Part shown: positions 54,336-61,527 of the stretch, one piece after another
Position numbering within the stretch: position 1 is the first letter of the stretch
How the letters are laid out: every line of letters begins with the position of its first letter
Assembly: GCF_022484265.1 (NCBI RefSeq)
Contig: NZ_JAKVLR010000001.1
Location: 2,600,001 to 2,664,000 of the forward strand
Direction: 5' to 3'
DNA: 64,000 nucleotides
DNA from: Companilactobacillus sp.
GTDB lineage: Bacteria > Bacillota > Bacilli > Lactobacillales > Lactobacillaceae
Position numbers and translations under genes: made by a program
The notes under the pieces: generated by a model
Databases searched by the model: none
What the model was told of the DNA's origin: nothing
The model's input: only the letters and a program-made list of their open reading frames with translations

Positions 54336-54581
54336 ATGCATTGGTTATGGGTTCTAATAGTAGGTGCAGTTATTGGTGCAATCGCTGGCGCAGTTACCAA
54401 TAGAGGAGAATCTATGGGCTGGATTGCTAACATAATAGCTGGTATTGTGGGATCCTTCATTGGTGAAGGAATATTAGGATCATGGGGTCCGCAACTTGCA
54501 GGAATGGCAATCGTTCCATCGTTGATTGGAGCAATCATTCTTGTATTGATTGTATCCTTCATAGTAAGAAAAAAAGCTTGA
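54336..54581 (+). CDS. GlsB/YeaQ/YmgE family stress membrane protein
   Basis: 81 residues with three glycine-rich helices (WVLIVGAVIGAIAGAVTNRG, GWIANIIAGIVGSFIGEGIL, VPSLIGAIILVLIVSFIV). Family members are induced in stress; molecular role unclear. AAAGGAGTG before ATG 54336. Lies after the late terminator and is therefore a separate transcript; first of a three-gene stress cassette. Confidence 0.9.
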   Translation: MHWLWVLIVGAVIGAIAGAVTNRGESMGWIANIIAGIVGSFIGEGILGSWGPQLAGMAIVPSLIGAIILVLIVSFIVRKKA

Positions 54582-54594
54582 GGAGGATCACATC

Positions 54595-54732
54595 ATGGGT
54601 ATATTAAAGAATGTTTTTGCTTTTATGGCTGTTAGTACATTGATCGTTGGAGGTGTACTTATAGGAGGAACTATTGTTGCTGCTAAAGGTATTGATAAAG
54701 CTGGCGATGAATTGCAAAAAAAGGTTCATTAA
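54595..54732 (+). CDS. Small membrane protein of the stress cassette (45 aa)
   Basis: ATG 54595 follows GAGGAGGATCA. One hydrophobic helix (STLIVGGVLIGGTIVAAKGI) and a charged end. No family recognised, but small single-helix genes of this sort often accompany GlsB and CsbD genes. Confidence 0.7.
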   Translation: MGILKNVFAFMAVSTLIVGGVLIGGTIVAAKGIDKAGDELQKKVH

Positions 54733-54758
54733 GAATATATTCAAAAGGAGATGTTAAT

Positions 54759-54944
54759 ATGAGTACTGATAGCAAAAAAGATATGATTAAAGGAAAAACT
54801 AATGAGACAGTTGGAAAAGCAACTGACGATGATAAGAAAGAGCTAAAAGGTAAGATTCAAGAAAAGGTTGGACAAGCCAAAGAAAAAGCCGACAATATTG
54901 TTGATAAGGTTGCTGAAAAAATTAACAAGAAGTCTGAAAAGTAA
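54759..54944 (+). CDS. CsbD family stress protein
   Basis: 61 residues, highly charged: DMIKGKTNETVGKATDDDKK and ELKGKIQEKVGQAKEKADNI are the two CsbD half-repeats. CsbD proteins belong to the general stress response; function unclear. AAAAGGAGATG before ATG 54759. Ends at its own terminator. Confidence 0.92.
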   Translation: MSTDSKKDMIKGKTNETVGKATDDDKKELKGKIQEKVGQAKEKADNIVDKVAEKINKKSEK

Positions 54945-54958
54945 TATTGAATTAATCA

Positions 54959-54989
54959 TACCTATTAAATTAGGTTTGGTTTTTTTATT
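54959..54989 (+). terminator. Terminator after csbD-like gene
   Basis: ACCTA-TTAAAT-TAGGT stem followed by TTGG and T7. Shares CTATTAAATTAGGT with the terminator at 54231. Confidence 0.75.
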
Positions 54990-55025
54990 GGATATAAATT
55001 AAAGTATGTGTTATTGTGTAAACAC

Positions 55026-55062
55026 AAAAAAAGCAGATGCGGGGGCTCAATCCCACATCTGC
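55026..55062 (-). terminator. Leftward terminator of a small minus-strand transcript
   Basis: On the minus strand GCAGATG-T-GGG ... CCC-C-CATCTGC (55033-55062) is followed by T7. It implies a leftward RNA that begins to the right of 55062. Confidence 0.75.
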
Positions 55063-55073
55063 CGCACTGCTGA

Positions 55074-55133
55074 CTAATGAATAAAAATTGCGATTAATAA
55101 CTCGGCAATGATAGCTATGCCAAATGTGAACAA
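55074..55133 (-). CDS. Possible hydrophobic micropeptide (19 aa)
   Basis: TTG start, product FTFGIAIIAELLIAIFIH after Met: one hydrophobic helix. It sits between the leftward terminator at 55026 and an opposite structured transcript. Size and context recall type I toxins, but the SD is weak and no family is recognised. Confidence 0.3.
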   Translation of the reverse strand: MFTFGIAIIAELLIAIFIH

Positions 55134-55140
55134 CTCGAAT

Positions 55141-55268
55141 CAATGTGTAACAAAAAATTGTATTAAGCTTTGAATGTTTCGTATCTCTTGACTACAACGC
55201 TCAGTAGTCTTGCCGTTCTAGTAGAAGCCTAGCTTGTCATTTGCCTTTGTCAAGTAGGGCTTTTTTTA
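55141..55268 (+). ncRNA. Possible small structured RNA with terminator
   Basis: GACTAC/GTAGTC hairpin (55190-55209) and a terminator-like stem AAGCC...CTTG / CAAG...GGCTT (55225-55262) followed by T7. No gene on the plus strand. May be an antisense partner of the leftward transcript that ends at 55026. No promoter could be fixed. Confidence 0.4.
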
Positions 55269-55288
55269 TTTGCAAAATTATAACAACT

Positions 55289-55317
55289 CACATCTATTAA
55301 TTTAGATGTGGGTCTTT
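55289..55317 (+). terminator. Terminator near the right prophage end
   Basis: CACATCTA-TTAATT-TAGATGTG perfect stem, then GGTC and T6. Same family as the hairpin at 54231. Confidence 0.8.
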
Positions 55318-55319
55318 TT

Positions 55320-55472
55320 TTATTGTATTAATGTGAGTGCTGCAAACATATCTCTATCGTTAATTAAATAGTATCCATCTTCATTCCACGTGCTATGATC
55401 AATTAGAAATTCTTTTAAGAAATCGGGCAAGTCTATCAAGTAGCTTTCATGTACTAAAATTAAATCATTCAT
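55320..55472 (-). CDS. Hypothetical protein at the right prophage end (50 aa)
   Basis: TAGGAGGAAACAAC precedes ATG 55472, an excellent SD. Product is acidic and soluble (MNDLILVHESYLIDLPDFLK, WNEDGYYLINDRDMFAAL). No family recognised. Leftward, so opposed to the late genes; probably a lysogen-expressed gene. Confidence 0.65.
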   Translation of the reverse strand: MNDLILVHESYLIDLPDFLKEFLIDHSTWNEDGYYLINDRDMFAALTLIQ

Positions 55473-55600
55473 GTTGTTTCCTCCTAGTTTTGGTTCTTAA
55501 TAAATTACGAGAAAAGTGGTGGGAATTACCGTGGAAAAATAAAGTGCATAAAATAAACACTATATAATGGTAGAGATTAGAACGCACATTAGCACATAGG

Positions 55601-55607
55601 TGGCACA
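55601..55607 (+). repeat. Integrase arm-type site, right end
   Basis: TGGCACA, the heptamer found four times near attL, with related GCACAT at about 55584 and 55592. Lies 33 nt before attR. Confidence 0.5.
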
Positions 55608-55640
55608 CTAAATAGCTTGAATGCTTGATGTATCAACTGT

Positions 55641-55662
55641 TTCGACCCCGATCACCGGTATA
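55641..55662 (+). repeat. attR core
   Basis: 22-nt copy of attL (12504-12525), here a fragment of the tRNA-Leu 3' end without the rest of the tRNA. Right boundary of the prophage. Confidence 0.95.
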
Positions 55663-55685
55663 ATTGATTTAGCAATTATTCCATT

Positions 55686-55719
55686 AAGACAACTTACAAT
55701 TTGTAGGTTGTCTTTTTTT
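55686..55719 (+). terminator. Original terminator of the rrn-tRNA operon, displaced by the prophage
   Basis: AAGACAACTTAC / GTAGGTTGTCTT stem with one wobble pair, then T7. It lies 24 nt past attR, so before integration it directly followed tRNA-Leu. Confidence 0.85.
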
Positions 55720-55764
55720 GTTCCGGTATAATTAATGTATCTGAGGAGAATTTAAGGGGATAAT

Positions 55765-57570
55765 ATGAAAAAAATCAAGTTATTGTTGGTAAGTTTTTTC
55801 GCTGCGTTTGTCGCGTTTATGATGTTCTCAAACGTTGCATCTGCAGATGATTCATATGAGATTACCAATTATCAAATGGACGTCAATGTTTTAAAAAATG
55901 GTAATGCCGACGTTACTCAAAAGATCACTTATGACTTTGATGGCGACTTTCACGGTGTCTATTACAATATGGATACCAATGGGATTAAGGGTATGTCCAA
56001 TTTAAATGTGTCTGTCACTCAAGACGGTGACAACACGCCTGTATTGCCGGCTAATGATGAGAGTAACAACAGTTATACTTTAACCAATAATGGGAAAATC
56101 AAAAAAATCAAGATATACCATGCTGTTTACGATACCCATGCGACGTTTATCTATAAATACAAACTTCATGGAGTAGTTACAAATTATCAAGATACGGCTG
56201 AACTTAATTGGAAAGTAATTGGTTCTGGATGGGATCAAGAAATCAATCATGCAAAGATTCAAATTAAGTTACCTGAAGACAACATTAAGCAGCTAAGAGC
56301 GTGGGCACACGGTCCTTTGGATGGTTATAACAAGGTAGATTACGAAAACGGACGCGTGACGTTAACTGTCGATAATTTACCTGAAAATCAATTCGTAGAG
56401 ACACATATGATTTTCCCAACCAAGATTACTAACACTAACAAAAACGTCGTTCACGAAAAAAGGAAAGCTTCGATCATTAAGCAAGAGAAGAAACTGGCTG
56501 ATGAAGCCAATCATCAACGCGCAGTCAATAAAATGAAGGTTTATGCGATTATTCCGATTTTCATAATAATCGTGTTTGTGATTTATTTGGTGATCTTTAT
56601 CAAATGGCGTAAGAATCCAGATACCAAGATCACAAAACCAATCCCGATCCATCATTGGTTTGAAATTCCTAACATGAAGCCTAGTATGGCACGTTTGATT
56701 GTAAAAAAAGCGGCTAAGGCGGATTATCAGGGCTTAACTGGCGATATGATGTATGAGGTATTTGAAAAGAACCTCAAAATATTGCCAGATGGCAAAACAT
56801 ATCAGATTGAAAAATCATCTGACCATTTAAATCCATTTTTCAAATTTTTGATTGATAAAATCGGTGATGGTAGCAAAGTTTCAATCAAACAAATTAAAAA
56901 AACTAAGAGTGAAGATCTGAATTATCAATTTAATCTTTGGCAAGATCGTCACGATGATGAGCGAAAGAAATACTTCAGTGAACAAAATGAAAGCTTAGTA
57001 AAGAGTGTTAATTGGTCGATGTATTTGACGATAATTATTTCTGTGCTATTTGTCTTGTTAATGAGTATCTTAATGTCAAGCATGTTTATACCGTCATTGA
57101 TCATTGGACTTATTGTGATTGCATTTTCAGCTGGATTAAAAGTATATGTTGATCATAATGTTTCAATATATACGCAATTTGGTGCTGACACGGCCAATGA
57201 ATTGCAAGGCTTTAGACGGATGCTTCGCGATATTAATGACATCAAAGTTGCTGAAGTAGGTGATTTGATTCTCTGGGAACAGATCCTGCCGTATGCTGCA
57301 GCGTTTGGTATCTCGAAGAAAGTTATTGATGCACTTAAAGTTAGTTTTGGTGCTGAAGTAATGACAGTTCCACTTATTGGTTACTATTATTACGGACTAG
57401 GGAGTCTAGATAGTAATAATAACTTTGGTTCTGCAGTCAACAGCTCATACGATGCATTTGAACGAAGCGTAAATTCAAATTCGTCTAATTCTAGCGGTTT
57501 TGGATCAGGTGGATTTTCCGGTGGAAGCTCTGGCGGATTTGGCGGAGGTTCTGGTGGCGGTGCCTTCTAA
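55765..57570 (+). CDS. DUF2207 (YciQ-like) membrane protein
   Basis: 601 residues. Signal peptide 1-27 (LLLVSFFAAFVAFMMF, then ASADD). An extracellular DUF2207 domain spans about 30-235 (DVNVLKNGNADVTQKITYDF, HGVYYNMDT). Membrane helices lie near 255-280 and in pairs near 415-460. The C terminus is a Gly/Ser tail (SGGFGGGSGGGAF). Function is unknown. TTTAAGGGG upstream; GGTATAAT at about 55724 is a likely -10. Single gene. Confidence 0.92.
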   Translation: MKKIKLLLVSFFAAFVAFMMFSNVASADDSYEITNYQMDVNVLKNGNADVTQKITYDFDGDFHGVYYNMDTNGIKGMSNLNVSVTQDGDNTPVLPANDESNNSYTLTNNGKIKKIKIYHAVYDTHATFIYKYKLHGVVTNYQDTAELNWKVIGSGWDQEINHAKIQIKLPEDNIKQLRAWAHGPLDGYNKVDYENGRVTLTVDNLPENQFVETHMIFPTKITNTNKNVVHEKRKASIIKQEKKLADEANHQRAVNKMKVYAIIPIFIIIVFVIYLVIFIKWRKNPDTKITKPIPIHHWFEIPNMKPSMARLIVKKAAKADYQGLTGDMMYEVFEKNLKILPDGKTYQIEKSSDHLNPFFKFLIDKIGDGSKVSIKQIKKTKSEDLNYQFNLWQDRHDDERKKYFSEQNESLVKSVNWSMYLTIIISVLFVLLMSILMSSMFIPSLIIGLIVIAFSAGLKVYVDHNVSIYTQFGADTANELQGFRRMLRDINDIKVAEVGDLILWEQILPYAAAFGISKKVIDALKVSFGAEVMTVPLIGYYYYGLGSLDSNNNFGSAVNSSYDAFERSVNSNSSNSSGFGSGGFSGGSSGGFGGGSGGGAF

Positions 57571-57717
57571 GCCTGCTTGAACATTTATTAATAATTTCTT
57601 TAGTATTTAATTAATTTTTAAACTCGATTAAAAAAGTTATAAAGAAACAGATTTGTAATACCAATGTTATATAGTATTGGTATTATATTCACTGGAACGA
57701 AAAAGGGAATTGACGAG

Positions 57718-57752
57718 AAAATCCTCACCGAATGGGTGAGGATTTTTTTTGC
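57718..57752. terminator. Bidirectional terminator
   Basis: AATCCTCACC-GAAT-GGGTGAGGATT stem, then T8 on the plus strand; the minus strand also ends in a T-containing run. Confidence 0.85.
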
Positions 57753-57915
57753 CTTCTTTTAAAAAAAATTTCTTCCAGAAATCGCCGGGTATAGCTTTTC
57801 TTAAACCTTCCATTAATACTAGATATAGTTTATCTTTATTTCTTGTATACAACATATAGGCCAAGTGGTAAGATATTATCTGTTGATTTTTTTAAAGATC
57901 GGATGGAGGAATATA
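57753..57915. other. Intergenic stretch, possible leftward gene remnant
   Basis: A minus-strand frame here reads LYTRNKDKLYLVLMEGLRKA then IPGDFWKKFF, which looks protein-like, but it lacks an SD and runs through the terminator at 57718. I see a promoter-like TAAGATATTAT near 57870 for the kinase gene and nothing else definite. Confidence 0.3.
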
Positions 57916-58569
57916 ATGATGATCGTATTAAGCGGCACAATTGGTGCTGGTAAAAGTACACTGGCAACAATTTTGTCAAAACATTTAGGAACAGAGGCCT
58001 TCTATGAACAAGTAGATGATAATCCTGTCTTGCCACTATTTTATAAGGATCCTAAACAATATGCATTTCTATTACAAATCTACTTTTTAAACAAACGCTT
58101 TGAGTCAATTAAGCAAGCAATGGCTGATGACAACAATGTTTTGGACCGTTCAATTTATGAGGATTCATTGTTCTTCCACATGAATGCTGACATGGGACGT
58201 GCAACTCAAGAAGAAGTTAAAGTATATGACGAATTGCTCGAAAATATGATGCAAGAATTGCCATTTGCAGCTGAAAAGAAAGCTCCTGATCTATTGATCC
58301 ATATTGATATTTCGTATGACACGATGATCAAGCGTATCCAAAAGCGTGGCCGTGACTATGAACAAATCGATCAAGATCCTAGTTTAGTTGAGTATTATCA
58401 TGAATTGTTATCTCGCTATGATGACTGGTATGATGAATATGACTATAGTCCTAAGATGAAGATCAATGGCGATCAATTGGACTATGTTGAAAATAAAGAC
58501 GACCTCCAAATCGTCTTGAAACAAATTGATACGATGTTGAGTGAACGTGACTTATTGCCTAAGATTTAA
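57916..58569 (+). CDS. Deoxynucleoside kinase (dAK/dGK family)
   Basis: 217 residues from ATG 57916 (GGATGGAGGA upstream). P-loop SGTIGAGKST at the N terminus, DDNPVLPLFY, LDRSIYEDSLFF with the DRS motif, and the lid KRGRDYEQIDQ. Phosphorylates deoxyadenosine/deoxyguanosine for salvage, common in lactobacilli. Single gene with its own terminator. Confidence 0.93.
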   Translation: MMIVLSGTIGAGKSTLATILSKHLGTEAFYEQVDDNPVLPLFYKDPKQYAFLLQIYFLNKRFESIKQAMADDNNVLDRSIYEDSLFFHMNADMGRATQEEVKVYDELLENMMQELPFAAEKKAPDLLIHIDISYDTMIKRIQKRGRDYEQIDQDPSLVEYYHELLSRYDDWYDEYDYSPKMKINGDQLDYVENKDDLQIVLKQIDTMLSERDLLPKI

Positions 58570-58571
58570 TA

Positions 58572-58602
58572 AGAAGAGATGCTGAATCTCTTCTTTTTTT
58601 TG
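58572..58602 (+). terminator. Terminator after the kinase gene
   Basis: AGAAGAGAT/ATCTCTTCT stem with a 5-nt loop followed by T8. Confidence 0.92.
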
Positions 58603-58639
58603 CAATCATTTATCATTAAATTCAGATTTAACCTGGATA

Positions 58640-58732
58640 TACCTATTGCACAAGTATTCGAAACAAGTTAACATAATAAATTGGCAGTTTGCACTGGTAA
58701 CCTGTCCTAACAAAACAGTGAAAGGAAAGTAT
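58640..58732 (+). promoter_or_regulatory. Leader of the queT gene with an SD-adjacent hairpin
   Basis: CACTG (58692-58696) can pair with CAGTG (58716-58720), directly before the SD AAAGGA. queT genes are often preceded by preQ1 riboswitches, but I could not match this leader to the class I or class II consensus, so a riboswitch is only a possibility. Confidence 0.3.
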
Positions 58733-59227
58733 ATGCATAGTTTAAAAATAAGAGATATCACACGTTTAGCAATCGTCGCAGCATTGTATGTTGCCCTAAC
58801 GTTGACGCCTGGCATTTCAGCTCTAGCTTTTGGAGCAATTCAGTTTCGAGTATCAGAGGTTTTGATGTTAATGGTATTTTTCAATCCCAAGTTTAGTTGG
58901 TCGATGATCATTGGATGTTTGATCTCAAATATCTTCAGTCCAGCACTAGGTGCTGCTGATTTGATCTTCGGAACACTTGCAACAGCAATTGCTTGCGGAC
59001 TGATTGTTTTGATTGCCAACAAGATGAGCCTTATTTGGTTAGTATCGATAATCTGCGCTGTAGTGAATGGACTTATTGTTGGTGCAGAGTTGTATTTTGT
59101 TTCTCAACTGCCATTTTGGGCTACGGCATTCTCGGTCTTTATTGGTGAATTGCTAGTAGTATTACTAGGAATAGTGATTTTTTACTTCCTTATGAAAAAT
59201 AAGAATTTTGCTCGAATAATCAAATAA
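58733..59227 (+). CDS. queT: QueT family queuosine-precursor transporter (ECF S component)
   Basis: 164 residues with five to six membrane helices: ITRLAIVAALYVALTLT, FGAIQFRVSEVLMLMVFFNP, GCLISNIFSPALGAADLIFG. The latter two are QueT signatures. S components work with a shared ECF energising module to import a queuosine precursor. ATG 58733 with GAAAGGAAAG upstream; an upstream frame start at 58646 has no SD. Confidence 0.9.
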   Translation: MHSLKIRDITRLAIVAALYVALTLTPGISALAFGAIQFRVSEVLMLMVFFNPKFSWSMIIGCLISNIFSPALGAADLIFGTLATAIACGLIVLIANKMSLIWLVSIICAVVNGLIVGAELYFVSQLPFWATAFSVFIGELLVVLLGIVIFYFLMKNKNFARIIK

Positions 59228-59237
59228 GAGTTAGATT

Positions 59238-59261
59238 GGGAGATATCGGTCTCCCTTTTTT
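59238..59261 (+). terminator. Terminator after queT
   Basis: GGGAGA-TATCGG-TCTCCC followed by T6. Confidence 0.92.
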
Positions 59262-59300
59262 GTTATAATCTTCAATATAAAGTTATGAGGAGATGTTTTC

Positions 59301-60500
59301 ATGAATATCGGAATTTTTACCGATACATATTTCCCTCAAGTTAGTGGAGTTGCCACATCAATTCAAACCTTGAAAAATGATTTGGAACGAAAAGGGCATT
59401 CAGTTTATATTTTTACAACGACTGATCCAAGTGTTTCCAAAAAAACAATTGAACCTAATATTTTTAGATTAGGCAGCGTTCCGTTTATTTCTTTTACTGA
59501 TCGTAGGATTGCTATCAGAGGAATGTTTCATGCTGTTGATCTGGCTAAAGAATTAAAACTTGATATCATTCATACCCAAACAGAGTTTTCTTTGGGTCTT
59601 ATCGGAAAATTTGTTGCTAAACAATTAAAAATACCATTCGTTCATACGTATCACACTATGTATGAAGATTATTTGCATTACGTTTTAAATGGCCATTTAT
59701 TGAAGCCTTATCACGTAAAGCAAATGTCACGAATGTTTATTAAAAATGCTTCTGGAGTGGTTGCTCCAAGTAAGCAAGTTAAGGCGACTTTAGATCGCTA
59801 CAAGATCGAAGCACCAATCACAATTATTCCTACTGGGGTTGATCTTTCAGAATATACTAAGCCAGTCGACACTTCAGATGTACGTGAAAAACTGGGTATT
59901 TCTGAAGATACGCCAGTAATTTTGATGCTTAGTCGAATTGCCTTAGAAAAGAAGATCGACCATGTTTTGAGGAGCATGCCTGAACTTTTGAAGTACAATC
60001 CTGAGTTAAAACTAGTTATTGTTGGTGGTGGTCCTGACATGGATGAATTAGTCCAAATGTCTAAAGATCTCAAAATTGATGATAGCGTGATTTTTACTGG
60101 GGAAGTTGAGCATGATAAAATCTCGCCTTATTACCATATGGCGAATATCTTCGTTTCTTCTTCTGATACTGAATCTCAAGGATTGACTTATATTGAGGCA
60201 ATCGCATCAGGTCTAAAGATCGTGGTCAGAAGTGCACCATACACTGATCAGTTATTATCAGATCCTTCAGTTGGAGTCACATTTAACGAGGATGACCAAT
60301 TGGTACCCAAAATCACGGCGTACCTAGACCATCCAAAGTCATTCGATGATCGGGATGCTCGTCAACGTATCTTGTATAATATTTCATCGGATAAATTTGG
60401 CGATTCAATTATTAGTTTTTATCACAATGCACAAGAATACTTTGTGCGTGAGAAATTATCTAATTCATCTATCGATCCAGAGGAGTATTCAAATGATTAA
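59301..60500 (+). CDS. GT4 glycosyltransferase, diacylglycerol glucosyltransferase-like (LafA/BgsB type)
   Basis: 399 residues. N-terminal GIFTDTYFPQVSGVATSIQT and TQTEFSLGLIGKFVAKQLKI are typical of GT4 lipid glucosyltransferases. The nucleotide-sugar site has LSRIALEKKIDHVLRSMPEL and the SDTESQGLTYIEAIASGLKI segment with the ExxxxxxxE pair. Probably makes the glucosyl-diacylglycerol anchor of lipoteichoic acid at the inner membrane face. Overlaps the next gene; GAGGAGATG before ATG. Confidence 0.85.
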   Translation: MNIGIFTDTYFPQVSGVATSIQTLKNDLERKGHSVYIFTTTDPSVSKKTIEPNIFRLGSVPFISFTDRRIAIRGMFHAVDLAKELKLDIIHTQTEFSLGLIGKFVAKQLKIPFVHTYHTMYEDYLHYVLNGHLLKPYHVKQMSRMFIKNASGVVAPSKQVKATLDRYKIEAPITIIPTGVDLSEYTKPVDTSDVREKLGISEDTPVILMLSRIALEKKIDHVLRSMPELLKYNPELKLVIVGGGPDMDELVQMSKDLKIDDSVIFTGEVEHDKISPYYHMANIFVSSSDTESQGLTYIEAIASGLKIVVRSAPYTDQLLSDPSVGVTFNEDDQLVPKITAYLDHPKSFDDRDARQRILYNISSDKFGDSIISFYHNAQEYFVREKLSNSSIDPEEYSND

Positions 60501-61527
60501 AATTACCATGTTCTCGACTGCCGATAAGGTGGCCGGACAAGGTGTCGGTAGTGCCTATATAGAATTGATCAACTTATTAAAAAGTCGTTTCCAAAAGGAC
60601 TTTGATATTCAGATCAATAAATACTCTCGTTCAGATCTAAGTCACTACCACACGATCAATCCAACGTTTTATTTGTCAACTTTCTCAAAAAAACGTGGAC
60701 GCAAAATTGGCTATGTTCACTTTTTACCGGAAACTTTAGAAGGTAGTATCAAACTTCCAAAACCTTTCCGGAGTATTTTTTACAAATATGTCATTAGTTT
60801 CTATAAACGCATGGATCAAATTGTTGTAGTTAATCCTACGTTTATCGACAAGTTGGTGGCACATGGTTTAGTGCGCGATAAAATCAAATATATTCCTAAC
60901 TTTGTTTCAACCAAGAATTTCTACGAAAAAACTGACGAAGAAAAACGTGCTTTTCGTAAAAAAATTGGTATTCCTGAGGATAAGTTTGTTGTTTTTGGAG
61001 ATGGACAGGTCCAAGAACGTAAGGGAATCGATGATTTCTACAAGTTAGCTCAGGAAAATCCTGACATTCAGTTCGTCTGGGCAGGTGGCTTTTCATTTGG
61101 CAAGATCACTGACGGCTATGATCGTTATAAGTCAATGATCGACAATGCTCCAGACAATATGACTTTCACAGGTATTGTTGATAGAAACGATTTGGTAAAC
61201 TATTATAATATTTGTGATATTTTCTTGTTGCCATCATATGATGAATTGTTCCCAATGTCGGTACTAGAGGCATTTAGTTGTGGAGCTCCTGTCTTATTGA
61301 GAAATTTGGAACTTTACCAAGCTATTATTGATGGATATTATCAACCAGCAGAAGACCGCAAAGAGATGAATGACTTCATCCGCAAGGCCAGCGCTAATCG
61401 TGGAATACTGGCTGATTTTAAAGAGAAATCGCGTAAAGCTACCAGTTATTATTCTGAGGACCATTTGAGTGAGATCTGGTATAAGTTCTATAATGATCAA
61501 TATAAAATATATAAACAGGAAAAATAA
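60493..61527 (+). CDS. GT4 glycosyltransferase, second glycolipid step (LafB/BgsA-like)
   Basis: 344 residues. TMFSTADKVAGQGVGSAYIE at the start, FGDGQVQERKGIDDFYKLAQ in the donor domain, and LPSYDELFPMSVLEAFSCGA with the catalytic E pair. Adds the second sugar to glucosyl-diacylglycerol in Lactobacillales. ATG 60493 (GAGGAG upstream) overlaps the previous gene by 8 nt; the upstream extension of the frame is a shadow of the first transferase gene. Confidence 0.83.
   Translation: MIKITMFSTADKVAGQGVGSAYIELINLLKSRFQKDFDIQINKYSRSDLSHYHTINPTFYLSTFSKKRGRKIGYVHFLPETLEGSIKLPKPFRSIFYKYVISFYKRMDQIVVVNPTFIDKLVAHGLVRDKIKYIPNFVSTKNFYEKTDEEKRAFRKKIGIPEDKFVVFGDGQVQERKGIDDFYKLAQENPDIQFVWAGGFSFGKITDGYDRYKSMIDNAPDNMTFTGIVDRNDLVNYYNICDIFLLPSYDELFPMSVLEAFSCGAPVLLRNLELYQAIIDGYYQPAEDRKEMNDFIRKASANRGILADFKEKSRKATSYYSEDHLSEIWYKFYNDQYKIYKQEK

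Noticed and set aside
57667..57864. Leftward 65-codon frame before the kinase gene.
   Set aside because: No SD, and it runs through a strong bidirectional terminator; at most a remnant.
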